Program-made: the position numbers and the translations under genes
Origin: an uncultured Rhizobiaceae group bacterium
GTDB lineage: Bacteria > Pseudomonadota > Alphaproteobacteria > Rhizobiales > Rhizobiaceae
Direction of reading: 5' to 3'
Assembly: GCA_938009335.1 (NCBI GenBank)
Contig: CALLHT010000171.1
Span: forward strand, 1 to 7,149
Length of the DNA: 7,149 nucleotides
The notes under the pieces: generated by a model
Told to the model about the DNA's origin: nothing
Seen by the model: the letters and a program-made list of their open reading frames with translations, nothing else
Databases searched by the model: none
Shown here: one piece after another, positions 1-7,060 of the stretch
Position numbering within the stretch: position 1 is the stretch's first letter
Layout of the letters: each line of letters begins with the position of its first letter

Positions 1-2135
1 ACCTTTTCGCCGGTTTTCTTGCCCGCTTCAATTGCTGCCTCAACAATGGCACGGGTTTGCATTTCCGCAATCTCAGGATACGAGATTGCCAATCGGCAAC
101 CTCTATGACCCAGCATTGGGTTGGACTCTTGCAACGCAACATTACGTGCTCGGAGTATCTCCCGATCGATGCCCATTGCTTCGGCAACTTCATCGATTTC
201 TTTATCCGTATGCGGCAGAAATTCGTGCAGTGGCGGGTCCAATAGTCGGATCGTCACCGGCAAACCGGACATGATTTCAAAAAGCTCTGTAAAGTCTGAG
301 CGTTGCATTGGAAGGAGTTTATCAAGCGCCTTACGACGATCTTCTTCCGTTTCTGACAAGATCATTTCGCGCGCAGCAATAATTCGCTCGCCTTCAAAGA
401 ACATATGTTCTGTACGGCAAAGACCGATGCCTTCTGCGCCAAATGAACGTGCAGATTTCGCATCGTTTGGCGTTTCAGCATTGGTGCGCACTTTCATGCG
501 TCTGTGCTTGTCTGCCCATTCCATCAGGGTACCAAACGAGCCGGAAAGTTCAGGCCGTTGCATCGGAACAGAACCCAGCAGAACCTGACCTGAAGCACCA
601 TCAATCGTAATGATATCACCGGGTGCAAACGTGTAGCCCGGCACTTTCAACTGTTGGTTTTGATAGTCAATGCGAATGCCGCCAGCACCAGACACACATG
701 GTTTACCCATACCACGGGCAACAACAGCCGCGTGGCTGGTCATGCCACCACGTGCTGTTAGAATGCCTTCGGCAGCATGCATGCCATGAATATCTTCAGG
801 GCTTGTTTCAACACGCACAAGAATACAAGGCTTACCCTCATTTTTTAGGCGCTCCGCTTCCTCGGAGTTGAAAACAATCTCGCCGGTTGCCGCACCGGGA
901 GAGGCAGGCAATCCCATAGCGATGACTTTTTTATCTGCGGACGGATCAATCGTCGGATGCAAAAGCTGATCAAGAGAAGCAGGGTCAACACGCGTGACAG
1001 CCTCTTGTTCTGTAATCAAGCACTCACCGGCCATCTCAACTGCGATACGAAGCGCTGCTTTAGCGGTCCGCTTACCGGAACGGGTTTGCAACATCCAGAG
1101 CTTGCCTTTTTCGATGGTAAACTCGAGGTCTTGCATATCGCGGTAATGCGCTTCAAGCTTATCAGCCGTTGCAACAAATTCCGCAAATGCTTCCGGCAGC
1201 ACTGCCTCAAGAGATGGCGCATCAGAACCCGCCGCAATACGAGCTTCTTCGGTCAAATCTTGTGGTGTTCGAATGCCCGCCACGACATCTTCACCCTGTG
1301 CGTTTACCAGAAACTCTCCGTAGAGCTTGTTCTCGCCGGTAGATGGATTGCGCGTAAAGGCAACACCGGTCGCAGAAGTTTCACCCATATTGCCAAACAC
1401 CATGGCCTGAACATTGACTGCAGTTCCCCATTCGGCAGGTATGTTATGCAATTTGCGATACGTAATCGCGCGAGAGTTCATCCACGAAGCAAAGACCGCG
1501 CTAACGGCGCCCCAAAGTTGCTCCTTTGGATCTTGAGGAAACGGTTTTCCCAAAACCTCGTCAACCTTGGCAAGATATTTCTCAACAACACCTTTCCAGT
1601 CCTCAGCCTCAAGGTCTGTGTCCTGATCAAAGCCGTTGTTCGCTTTTACTGTTTCAAGAATCTCCTCGAACTCATGATGTTCAACGCCCAACACCACATC
1701 TGAATACATCTGGATGAATCGACGATAACTATCATACGCAAATCGATCATCACCGGCTTCTTTAGCAAGCGCCGAAACAGTATCGTTGTTCAAACCGAGG
1801 TTGAGAACCGTATCCATCATGCCCGGCATCGAAGCACGGGCACCGGAGCGCACTGAAACAAGAAGCGGAGAAGCGGGGTCACCAAAATTTCGTTTTGTCG
1901 CAGCCTCAATTGTTCCTAAGGCTTCGAACATCTGCGCTTCAAGCGTATCCGGATACACTTCGTTATTGGCATAATACCAATTGCAGGCATCTGTCGTGAT
2001 GGTAAAGCCAGGAGGAACTGGCAGGCCCAGTGAACTCATTTCAGCAAGGTTAGCGCCCTTGCCTCCTAACAAGTTCTTCATGCTGGACTCGCCTTCAGCG
2101 CTTCCATTGCCAAAGGTGTAAACCCATTTATCCAT
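1..2135 (-). CDS. ppdK: Pyruvate phosphate dikinase, N-terminal 711 codons (3' end outside window)
   Basis: PPDK interconverts pyruvate + ATP + Pi and PEP + AMP + PPi in the cytoplasm. Reading the minus strand from the ATG at 2135 gives 711 uninterrupted codons plus two bases at the left edge. The N-terminal ATP-grasp part has LLGGKGANLAEM at 21-32 and the SVRSGARASMPGMMDT stretch from about residue 94. The swivelling phosphohistidine domain carries GGMTSHAAVVARGMG, with the phospho-carrier His at residue 468 and the conserved Thr two before it. The PEP/pyruvate barrel begins with AEGIGLCRTEHMFF (567-580), RLLDPPLHEFLP (630-641) and NPMLGHRGCR (672-681). Family members are about 880-900 residues, so roughly the last 175, including the catalytic Cys region, lie beyond base 1. 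There is no frameshift or internal stop. The start is supported by GGAG nine bases upstream and by the usual N-terminal wording. The gene follows sucD after a 149-base gap. Confidence 0.97.
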   Translation of the reverse strand, partial: MDKWVYTFGNGSAEGESSMKNLLGGKGANLAEMSSLGLPVPPGFTITTDACNWYYANNEVYPDTLEAQMFEALGTIEAATKRNFGDPASPLLVSVRSGARASMPGMMDTVLNLGLNNDTVSALAKEAGDDRFAYDSYRRFIQMYSDVVLGVEHHEFEEILETVKANNGFDQDTDLEAEDWKGVVEKYLAKVDEVLGKPFPQDPKEQLWGAVSAVFASWMNSRAITYRKLHNIPAEWGTAVNVQAMVFGNMGETSATGVAFTRNPSTGENKLYGEFLVNAQGEDVVAGIRTPQDLTEEARIAAGSDAPSLEAVLPEAFAEFVATADKLEAHYRDMQDLEFTIEKGKLWMLQTRSGKRTAKAALRIAVEMAGECLITEQEAVTRVDPASLDQLLHPTIDPSADKKVIAMGLPASPGAATGEIVFNSEEAERLKNEGKPCILVRVETSPEDIHGMHAAEGILTARGGMTSHAAVVARGMGKPCVSGAGGIRIDYQNQQLKVPGYTFAPGDIITIDGASGQVLLGSVPMQRPELSGSFGTLMEWADKHRRMKVRTNAETPNDAKSARSFGAEGIGLCRTEHMFFEGERIIAAREMILSETEEDRRKALDKLLPMQRSDFTELFEIMSGLPVTIRLLDPPLHEFLPHTDKEIDEVAEAMGIDREILRARNVALQESNPMLGHRGCRLAISYPEIAEMQTRAIVEAAIEAGKKTGEK

Positions 2136-2144
2136 TTCGAAATG

Positions 2145-2148
2145 CTCC
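2145..2148 (-). promoter_or_regulatory. Ribosome binding site of ppdK
   Basis: GGAG on the minus strand, nine bases before the ATG at 2135. It fixes the ppdK start, since no better start-plus-SD pair is seen nearby in this frame. Confidence 0.7.
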
Positions 2149-2170
2149 GCAAGCGTTGGCTTCTGCTGCC

Positions 2171-2199
2171 TCAATAGTAAAATGAGACTCTGAGTGCAA
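2171..2199 (-). promoter_or_regulatory. Possible sigma-70 type promoter for ppdK
   Basis: On the minus strand, TTGCAC (2199-2194) is separated by exactly 17 bases from TATTGA (2176-2171). Both hexamers are imperfect matches to TTGACA and TATAAT. Transcription would begin near 2164, leaving a leader of about 30 bases that includes the GGAG. The placement in the 149-base gap between sucD and ppdK is sensible, but such matches are common by chance. A 6-base inverted repeat (GTAAAA/TTTTAC, 2177-2182 and 2206-2211) overlaps it and could be an operator or nothing. The rest of the gap (2200-2284) shows no clear terminator for sucD; the short CCTG/CAGG pairings there lack a T-run. Confidence 0.3.
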
Positions 2200-2284
2200 C
2201 CGCAGTTTTACCGTAAGCTGTGGGCATGACCGAGAGCTTGCCTGTTTAAGACAGTTTCAGGTCGGATAGTTTGGATTTTGGCGC

Positions 2285-3187
2285 TTAGCCTTTGATGGCG
2301 TCCAGCAGTGTTTCACCAAGCTTTGCAGGAGACGGAGAAACGCGAATACCTGCCGCTTCCATGGCAGCAATTTTGTCTTCTGCACCACCTTTACCACCTG
2401 AAATAACCGCACCCGCATGGCCCATAGTACGACCTGGAGGCGCTGTACGCCCTGCAATAAATCCAGCCATTGGCTTTGATCGGCCTTTCTTGCGTTCATC
2501 CGCAATGAATTGAGCTGCTTCTTCTTCCGCAGAACCACCAATCTCACCAATCATGATGATGGACTCGGTTTCATCATCTGCCAAGAACATCTCCAACATG
2601 TCGATGAATTCTGTTCCCTTAACCGGGTCGCCGCCAATACCAACAGCAGTTGTCTGACCAAGGCCAGCGTTTGACGTTTGGAATACTGCCTCGTACGTCA
2701 ATGTACCCGAACGAGAGACAACACCCACAGAGCCCTTTTGGAAAATAGAACCTGGCATAATGCCAATCTTGCATTGCTCTGGCGTCAAAATGCCAGGGCA
2801 GTTTGGCCCAACCAGACGCGAGTTTGATTTATCAAGCTTTGCTTTTACCTTGACCATATCCATCACAGGCACACCCTCTGTGATACAGATGATTAGCGGA
2901 ATTTCTGCTTCAATCGCTTCGATGATTGCACCCGCCGCACCTGCAGGCGGAACATAGACAACAGAAGCGTTAGCACCTGTGCGCTCCTTGCCTTCAGCAA
3001 CGGTTGTAAAAATCGGCAATTCTTCGCCATTCGAACCCGTCCATTTTTCTCCGCCCTTTTTCGGGTGCGTTCCGCCAACCATCTGCGTCCCGAAATAGGC
3101 CATAGACTGTTCTGTGTGGAATGATCCGGTTTTACCCGTCAGGCCCTGTACGAGAACTTTAGTGTTGCGATCGATCAAAATAGACAT
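2285..3187 (-). CDS. sucD: Succinyl-CoA ligase (ADP/GDP-forming), alpha subunit
   Basis: This is the alpha subunit of succinyl-CoA synthetase. With SucC it interconverts succinyl-CoA and succinate + CoA with formation of ATP or GTP in the TCA cycle. The 300-residue length is typical of alphaproteobacterial SucD. The N-terminal CoA-binding Rossmann domain opens with MSILIDRNTKVLVQGLTGKTG. SNSRLVGPNCPGI (121-133) and SRSGTLTYEA (158-167) mark the domain boundary and the ligase domain. The phosphorylated catalytic histidine is His257 in GRTMGHAGAVISGG. The C-terminus LLDAIKG is complete. The ATG at 3187 has a modest SD (GGAA, 3197-3194) six bases upstream. The gene is separated from sucC by two unrelated genes, although the two subunits must assemble in fixed ratio. 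It lies 78 bases after the preceding gene, with no clear terminator or strong promoter between, so co-transcription from sucC is plausible. Confidence 0.98.
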   Translation of the reverse strand: MSILIDRNTKVLVQGLTGKTGSFHTEQSMAYFGTQMVGGTHPKKGGEKWTGSNGEELPIFTTVAEGKERTGANASVVYVPPAGAAGAIIEAIEAEIPLIICITEGVPVMDMVKVKAKLDKSNSRLVGPNCPGILTPEQCKIGIMPGSIFQKGSVGVVSRSGTLTYEAVFQTSNAGLGQTTAVGIGGDPVKGTEFIDMLEMFLADDETESIIMIGEIGGSAEEEAAQFIADERKKGRSKPMAGFIAGRTAPPGRTMGHAGAVISGGKGGAEDKIAAMEAAGIRVSPSPAKLGETLLDAIKG

Positions 3188-3265
3188 TGGATGTTCCGTT
3201 GATAAGTTGAATTACTGTAGTTGGAGGTTCACTGACTTAAAGTCCCGCGAACACCAAGGAATTGG

Positions 3266-3853
3266 TTAGAGTTTTTCTTTCGACAGGATTGTCACATTGA
3301 TGAGGTTGGCTTTGTTGTTTTGGTCAGACTTGTAGAAAACGAAGACCTTGAAATCCTCATTGCCACCCGCCCATGTTGATGTAAGCAAATCACCATCCGG
3401 CACATTTGAACTCACGGGTTCCTTTTGAACGAGCGAGTTCATACGTTCCAGAATAATTTCCGCATTATCACGTCCATCAAGAATTAGCGTACAGGCAGTT
3501 GTTGTGCCCGCAGCGAATTCAGGGAAGTTCTCTTTGAAATTGCCGGTTACGCCAGTCTGGATAATTCCAAGACGGTAAAGGCGCTTTGCAATCCGAACAT
3601 CCCAGCCTTCCAGCACATCCGGATTTTCAATCGTGGTGAACTGTTTTAAATCTTCGCCACCCATTGATTCCCATGCAAAGCGCGCAGACATGTCGCGGAT
3701 ATTGTCCAGCACAGGCACTTGTGCGTAGCATACGCGATTGAAGACTAGAACCGGGTCAGTGTCCTCGGTAGGTGCGTCAGACTGAGCGAAGACCGGCATA
3801 GCTGATGCAGCCAGCAGCCCAGCGGCAAAGATTGTCTTTCGGAAAAAATTCAC
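3266..3853 (-). CDS. Small exported protein of unknown function
   Basis: I do not recognise the family with confidence. The 195-residue product begins with a classic Sec signal peptide: a positively charged start (MNFFRK), a hydrophobic core (about residues 8-20), and a probable signal peptidase I site after Val-Phe-Ala at residue 23. The mature part is about 172 residues, with no further membrane span and no lipobox cysteine, so a soluble periplasmic protein is expected. It has only two cysteines, Cys42 (in FNRVCYAQVP) and Cys121 (in TTTACTLILDGRDN), which could form a disulfide. Other stretches that look conserved are FAWESMGGEDL (59-69), EGWDVRIAKRLYRLGI (82-97) and LTSTWAGGNEDFKVFVFYK (157-175). 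The start is GTG, chosen because AGGA lies seven bases upstream (3864-3861) and it gives a complete signal peptide. It lies 48 bases after the lysE-type gene and 78 before sucD, probably in the same transcript. Base composition is like its neighbours. Confidence 0.85.
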   Translation of the reverse strand: MNFFRKTIFAAGLLAASAMPVFAQSDAPTEDTDPVLVFNRVCYAQVPVLDNIRDMSARFAWESMGGEDLKQFTTIENPDVLEGWDVRIAKRLYRLGIIQTGVTGNFKENFPEFAAGTTTACTLILDGRDNAEIILERMNSLVQKEPVSSNVPDGDLLTSTWAGGNEDFKVFVFYKSDQNNKANLINVTILSKEKL

Positions 3854-3901
3854 GTTCTTATCCTACTCCATACAAAATATAACCGACGTTACCCTGACAG
3901 C

Positions 3902-4576
3902 TCATAAAGTTTTCCTTTCGAGAGAAGCCAAAGCCGCGCCTAAACCGATTAGCACAGCACCGCCGACCCCTTCGATACACTCGACAATGCGTTTAGTCAT
4001 AATCTTCGCAGTTCCCGCAGATGCAAGACCGTAAACAATGAGTATTGGTAATTCCAGCAATACAGAAGCAATGCCCAATATAAGAAGCTGAAGTGCGACA
4101 TTTCCGTCGGGAGATATGAACTGAGGTAAGATCGCCACAAAGAAAGCAATATTCTTTGGATTGGAGGCTTGCAGGACAAACCCCTTCACAAACGCACTCT
4201 TATAGGATTGTTGTCTATTGCCTGCACCTTGCCAAGCAGTCGCGAGATCAAGGGCTGCGGTATCGTCAGATTTCGAAGACAATAAACGCTTGGCAATTGG
4301 GGCAAGCATTTGCAGACCAAGATAAACCAGATAAGCAGCACCTAACCATTTGATGATTGTAAACAGTGTTGCTGATGCCAAGATCGCTGCACCAACACCC
4401 AACGCAGCCAAAAGAAAATAGACCGCATTAGTTGCAACAATTCCGAAAGCTGACGCTAAACTCAGTTTGAACCCATAGCGAAGCGCCAAACCAACTACCA
4501 ATAGCACAGCAGGCCCAGGCGTTAGACTAAGCAGAGTTTCTGTAGCAATAAAAAGTAGCAGAGTGCTATAATCCAA
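3902..4576 (-). CDS. LysE/RhtB family amino acid exporter
   Basis: This is a predicted inner-membrane efflux protein of the LysE/RhtB superfamily, which exports amino acids such as lysine, homoserine, threonine or leucine; the substrate cannot be read from the sequence. The 224 residues are close to the usual 200-220. The signature near the N-terminus is LSLTPGPAVLLVV (16-28). It is followed by hydrophobic spans at about 6-30, 39-63 and 67-92, with KWLGAAYLVYLGLQML (76-91) typical of the third helix. A polar loop comes next (about 97-126), then KGFVLQASNPKNIAFFVAILPQF (131-153), where family members share the NPK and LPQF motifs, and further spans at about 159-183 and 198-217. The start is TTG, six bases after the sucC stop. 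The signature sits at residues 19-21, as in well-known relatives, and no later start would keep helix 1. It is probably translated by coupling to sucC. Confidence 0.9.
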   Translation of the reverse strand: MDYSTLLLFIATETLLSLTPGPAVLLVVGLALRYGFKLSLASAFGIVATNAVYFLLAALGVGAAILASATLFTIIKWLGAAYLVYLGLQMLAPIAKRLLSSKSDDTAALDLATAWQGAGNRQQSYKSAFVKGFVLQASNPKNIAFFVAILPQFISPDGNVALQLLILGIASVLLELPILIVYGLASAGTAKIMTKRIVECIEGVGGAVLIGLGAALASLERKTL

Positions 4577-4582
4577 AGCTGC

Positions 4583-5776
4583 TTACCCCTTAACCGCTTT
4601 AACGATCTTCTGCGCAGCGTCATCAAGATCATCAGCCGCGATCACATCCATACCGGAATTGTTGATCATTGCCTTGCCTTCTTCCACTTTTGTGCCTTCA
4701 AGGCGAACAACAAGCGGCACTTTCAAACCCACTTCTTTCACCGCAGTCAAAACGCCTTCCGCAATCACATCACAACGCATGATGCCGCCAAAAATGTTGA
4801 CAAGAATGCCTTTCACATTGGGATCAGAAGTGATGATCTTAAACGCGGCTGTCACTTTCTCAGCAGTTGCACCACCACCCACATCAAGGAAGTTCGCAGG
4901 TGATGCACCATAGAGCTTGATGATGTCCATGGTGGCCATCGCAAGACCTGCACCATTCACCATGCAGCCGATGTCGCCATCGAGTGCAATATAAGCAAGG
5001 TCATATTTGGAAGCTTCGATTTCCTTGTCGTCTTCTTCGGTCAGGTCGCGAAGTTCTTCAAGCTCGCCATGACGGAATTCAGCATTGCCATCGAAAGAGA
5101 CTTTCGCATCCAGCACGCGAAGATGGCCGTCTTTCATCACAATCAGCGGGTTGATTTCGAGAAGGCTCATGTCTTTCTCGACAAACGCATTATAGAGTAG
5201 CGGGAACAGATCTTCTGCATCCTTAGCCGCAGCGCCATCCAGTTTAAATGCCGCAACGAGTTTCGCCACATCGTCCGCTGTGCAGCCGGTTTCAGGATCA
5301 ATGGCAATTGTGTGAATCAGTTCAGGTGTTTCTTCAGCAACCGCCTCAATGTCCATACCACCTTCGGTAGATGCGACAAAGGAGACACGACCGGTCTCGC
5401 GATCAACGAGCACTGAACAATAAAGCTCACGATCAATATCGGCACCGTCCTCAAGGTAGAGCCGGTTTACTTGCTTGCCTGCAGGGCCTGTCTGCTTAGT
5501 GACAAGCGTGTTCCCAAGCATCTCAGAAACATGCGAGCGAACTTCGTCCGCAGAAAACGCAAGACGAACACCACCAGCTGCATCTTCAGGCAACTCTTTG
5601 AACTTACCCTTCCCGCGACCACCCGCATGGATCTGGCTTTTTACCACGTAAAGTGGACCCGGAAGTGCATCAATTGCGGCCTCGACATCATCTGCAGTAA
5701 GGATCGGAAAGCCCTGCGCCACCGGAGCACCAAATTCCTTGAGTAGTGCTTTAGCCTGATATTCATGAATGTTCAT
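4583..5776 (-). CDS. sucC: Succinyl-CoA ligase (ADP/GDP-forming), beta subunit
   Basis: This is the beta subunit of succinyl-CoA synthetase. It carries the nucleotide-binding ATP-grasp domain and the succinate site and pairs with SucD in the TCA cycle. At 397 residues it matches the slightly long alphaproteobacterial form (E. coli has 388). The start MNIHEYQAKALLKEFG is diagnostic. KSQIHAGGRGKGK (46-58) is the nucleotide-binding segment. EINPL (from Glu207) and LDAKVSFD (with Asp223) supply the expected Mg-nucleotide ligands. The C-terminal domain has DGDIGCMVNGAGLAM (266-280), FLDVGGGAT (306-314) and NIFGGIMRCD (337-346), which bind succinate and contact the alpha subunit. It ends VKAVKG and is complete. 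The ATG at 5776 has a weak SD (AGG, eight bases upstream) that lies inside a potential hairpin. Upstream is a 129-base gap after the M20 gene; downstream the exporter gene begins six bases after the stop in the same frame. Normally sucD follows directly; here it does not. Confidence 0.98.
   Translation of the reverse strand: MNIHEYQAKALLKEFGAPVAQGFPILTADDVEAAIDALPGPLYVVKSQIHAGGRGKGKFKELPEDAAGGVRLAFSADEVRSHVSEMLGNTLVTKQTGPAGKQVNRLYLEDGADIDRELYCSVLVDRETGRVSFVASTEGGMDIEAVAEETPELIHTIAIDPETGCTADDVAKLVAAFKLDGAAAKDAEDLFPLLYNAFVEKDMSLLEINPLIVMKDGHLRVLDAKVSFDGNAEFRHGELEELRDLTEEDDKEIEASKYDLAYIALDGDIGCMVNGAGLAMATMDIIKLYGASPANFLDVGGGATAEKVTAAFKIITSDPNVKGILVNIFGGIMRCDVIAEGVLTAVKEVGLKVPLVVRLEGTKVEEGKAMINNSGMDVIAADDLDDAAQKIVKAVKG
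4586..4591 (-). promoter_or_regulatory. Ribosome binding site of the LysE-type gene, inside the sucC 3' end
   Basis: AAGGGG on the minus strand forms the last two sense codons of sucC (Lys-Gly) and lies nine bases before the TTG start at 4576. This overlap supports both the rare TTG start and coupling of exporter translation to sucC. Confidence 0.6.
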
Positions 5777-5781
5777 GGGGG

Positions 5782-5819
5782 AAACCTGTTTGATAAGTTC
5801 TGTATTAAAACACAGGTTT
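5782..5819 (-). promoter_or_regulatory. Inverted repeats in the sucC leader, possibly covering the ribosome binding site
   Basis: On the minus strand, AAACCTGT (5819-5812) pairs perfectly with ACAGGTTT (5789-5782). The second arm contains AGG, the only SD-like triplet before the sucC ATG at 5776. A second, more compact hairpin is possible: CTGTGT (5815-5810), a TTTA loop, and ATACAG (5805-5800), six pairs including one G-U in RNA. The two share the CTGT segment, so they cannot form together. This resembles a leader that toggles between exposing and hiding the start region, but both stems are short and AT-rich. The rest of the gap (5820-5905) shows no terminator after the M20 gene and no convincing promoter hexamers. 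Function is inferred only. Confidence 0.35.
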
Positions 5820-5905
5820 ATGCGGCTGTGACATAAATGGCAACAGTGCGAAAGTATGAAATGGTTGTGAAGAAAGGCATTAACCCAACTTAATTCAGGA
5901 ACCGC

Positions 5906-7045
5906 CTATTTGCGCCCCAACCTATCCCGCACCAAATCCGCCCAGAGTTTCGGCCCGATCTCCAGTAGTTCATCGTTAAAATCATAGTCATTTGAGTGCA
6001 GCGGTTGGCCATGCGCACCTTCTTCGCCATTTCCTAACAACAAGAAGCACCCCGGAACTGCGGCAGTAAATTGTGCGAAGTCTTCGGAAAAGCTCATCGG
6101 CTCACGATTGCCGATCGTATCCAAACCTGAAGCCTCGGCCACCCGCACAACGGCTTCGGTTGGCTCTTCTGCGTTGATGGTCTCCATGAATTCATTATCA
6201 AACTCAACATCAATCGAAACATCATGCGTGATAGCCACACCTTGTGCGGTCTGGCGCATATACCGTTCGATATCTTCGCGGTCTTGAGGGCTTCGCGCAC
6301 GCACATCGCCTTTCAGGGTTGCACTACCGGGCAATACATTGCGTTGACCGTCTGTGATGAACTCTGTCACAGAAACTACAGCGCCCGCTCCCGGCGCAAG
6401 CTTGCGCGACACGATGGTCTGCAGCGTGCGAACAACCTCTGCTCCGATGGTTATTGCATCACGACCTGCCTGTGGCATGGAGGCGTGCCCGCCCTGCCCT
6501 TGGATCGATATCTTGAAAATACTTTCTGAAGAACAGATCAATCCGGACCGGGTAGATACCTGACCAAGTGGAGCGCCGGGTAAATTATGGATGGCGTAGA
6601 CTTCTTCAATCTGGAACTGCTGAAGAAATCCTTCCTCCAGCATGGCTTTTGCACCAAGGCCAAGTTCTTCATTCGGCTGGAAAATAAAAACGACTGTGCC
6701 GTCAAAACTCGGGTCGGAGGCCAATTGTTTCGCTGCGCCCAATAGCATCGTCGTATGCCCATCATGACCGCATGCATGCATGACGCCGCTATTTTGCGAG
6801 ATATGAGTATGGCTTCCAACTTCAGAAATCGGAAGCGCATCCATATCCGCTCGAAGGCCAATCGCACGATTTCCTTTTCCAGCGCGCAAAACACCAACCA
6901 CGCCAACACCTTCATGCACTTCGAGTCCGAGATTTCTGAGGTAATCTGCAACAATGCGTTTCGTACGTTCTTCTTGGAAACCAAGCTCCGGATGCTGATG
7001 CAGGTCACGGCGCAGCGCAATGAGTTCAGAAACATCTACAGTCAT
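5906..7045 (-). CDS. M20 family metallo-amidohydrolase (hippurate hydrolase / N-acyl-amino acid amidohydrolase type)
   Basis: This is a cytoplasmic zinc-type amidohydrolase of peptidase family M20, subfamily D. That group hydrolyses N-acyl or N-aroyl amino acids such as hippurate, N-acetyl-amino acids and indole-acetyl-amino acids; the exact substrate is not evident. The 379 residues match the family's usual 375-400. RRDLHQHPELGFQE (12-25) is the family opening. The metal site is read from MHACGHDGH (Cys92 and His94), QPNEE (Glu126/Glu127, catalytic base and ligand), AIHNLPGAPLG (His153) and GAHGQPLHSNDYDFND (His350). The dimerisation lid contains GQGGHASMPQAGRDA (183-197, His187). All expected catalytic positions are present and the gene is complete. 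The ATG at 7045 has GGAG (7056-7053) seven bases upstream. It lies only 20 bases after a strong terminator stem, so how it is transcribed is unclear. Its relation to the succinyl-CoA ligase genes downstream may be mere neighbourhood. Confidence 0.94.
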   Translation of the reverse strand: MTVDVSELIALRRDLHQHPELGFQEERTKRIVADYLRNLGLEVHEGVGVVGVLRAGKGNRAIGLRADMDALPISEVGSHTHISQNSGVMHACGHDGHTTMLLGAAKQLASDPSFDGTVVFIFQPNEELGLGAKAMLEEGFLQQFQIEEVYAIHNLPGAPLGQVSTRSGLICSSESIFKISIQGQGGHASMPQAGRDAITIGAEVVRTLQTIVSRKLAPGAGAVVSVTEFITDGQRNVLPGSATLKGDVRARSPQDREDIERYMRQTAQGVAITHDVSIDVEFDNEFMETINAEEPTEAVVRVAEASGLDTIGNREPMSFSEDFAQFTAAVPGCFLLLGNGEEGAHGQPLHSNDYDFNDELLEIGPKLWADLVRDRLGRK

Positions 7046-7060
7046 TTCTATTCTCCAAAC

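Noticed and set aside
121..588. 155-codon open frame on the plus strand, opposite the ppdK barrel region
   Set aside because: The translation is Ser/Arg-rich, low in information and antisense to conserved PPDK motifs. It is a shadow frame.
957..1703. 248-codon open frame on the plus strand, opposite ppdK
   Set aside because: It lies wholly antisense to an unmistakable PPDK coding sequence. Its translation is basic and Cys/Phe-rich with no recognisable domain, and no SD was noted. It is a shadow frame.
2257..2550. 97-codon minus-strand frame over the end of sucD
   Set aside because: It is an out-of-frame reading of sucD. The SucD C-terminus is complete and normal in its own frame.
3865..3895. 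Small stem (GTAAC/GTTAT) followed by a T-rich stretch between the exporter and the secreted-protein gene, and a TATATT box in the same place
   Set aside because: The stem is about five weak pairs and the T-run is interrupted. The TATATT has no matching -35 at proper spacing. Neither a terminator nor a promoter can be supported.
6538..7035. 165-codon minus-strand frame overlapping the M20 gene
   Set aside because: It is a shifted reading of the M20 gene, which has all its catalytic motifs in the other frame. There is no sign of a frameshift.
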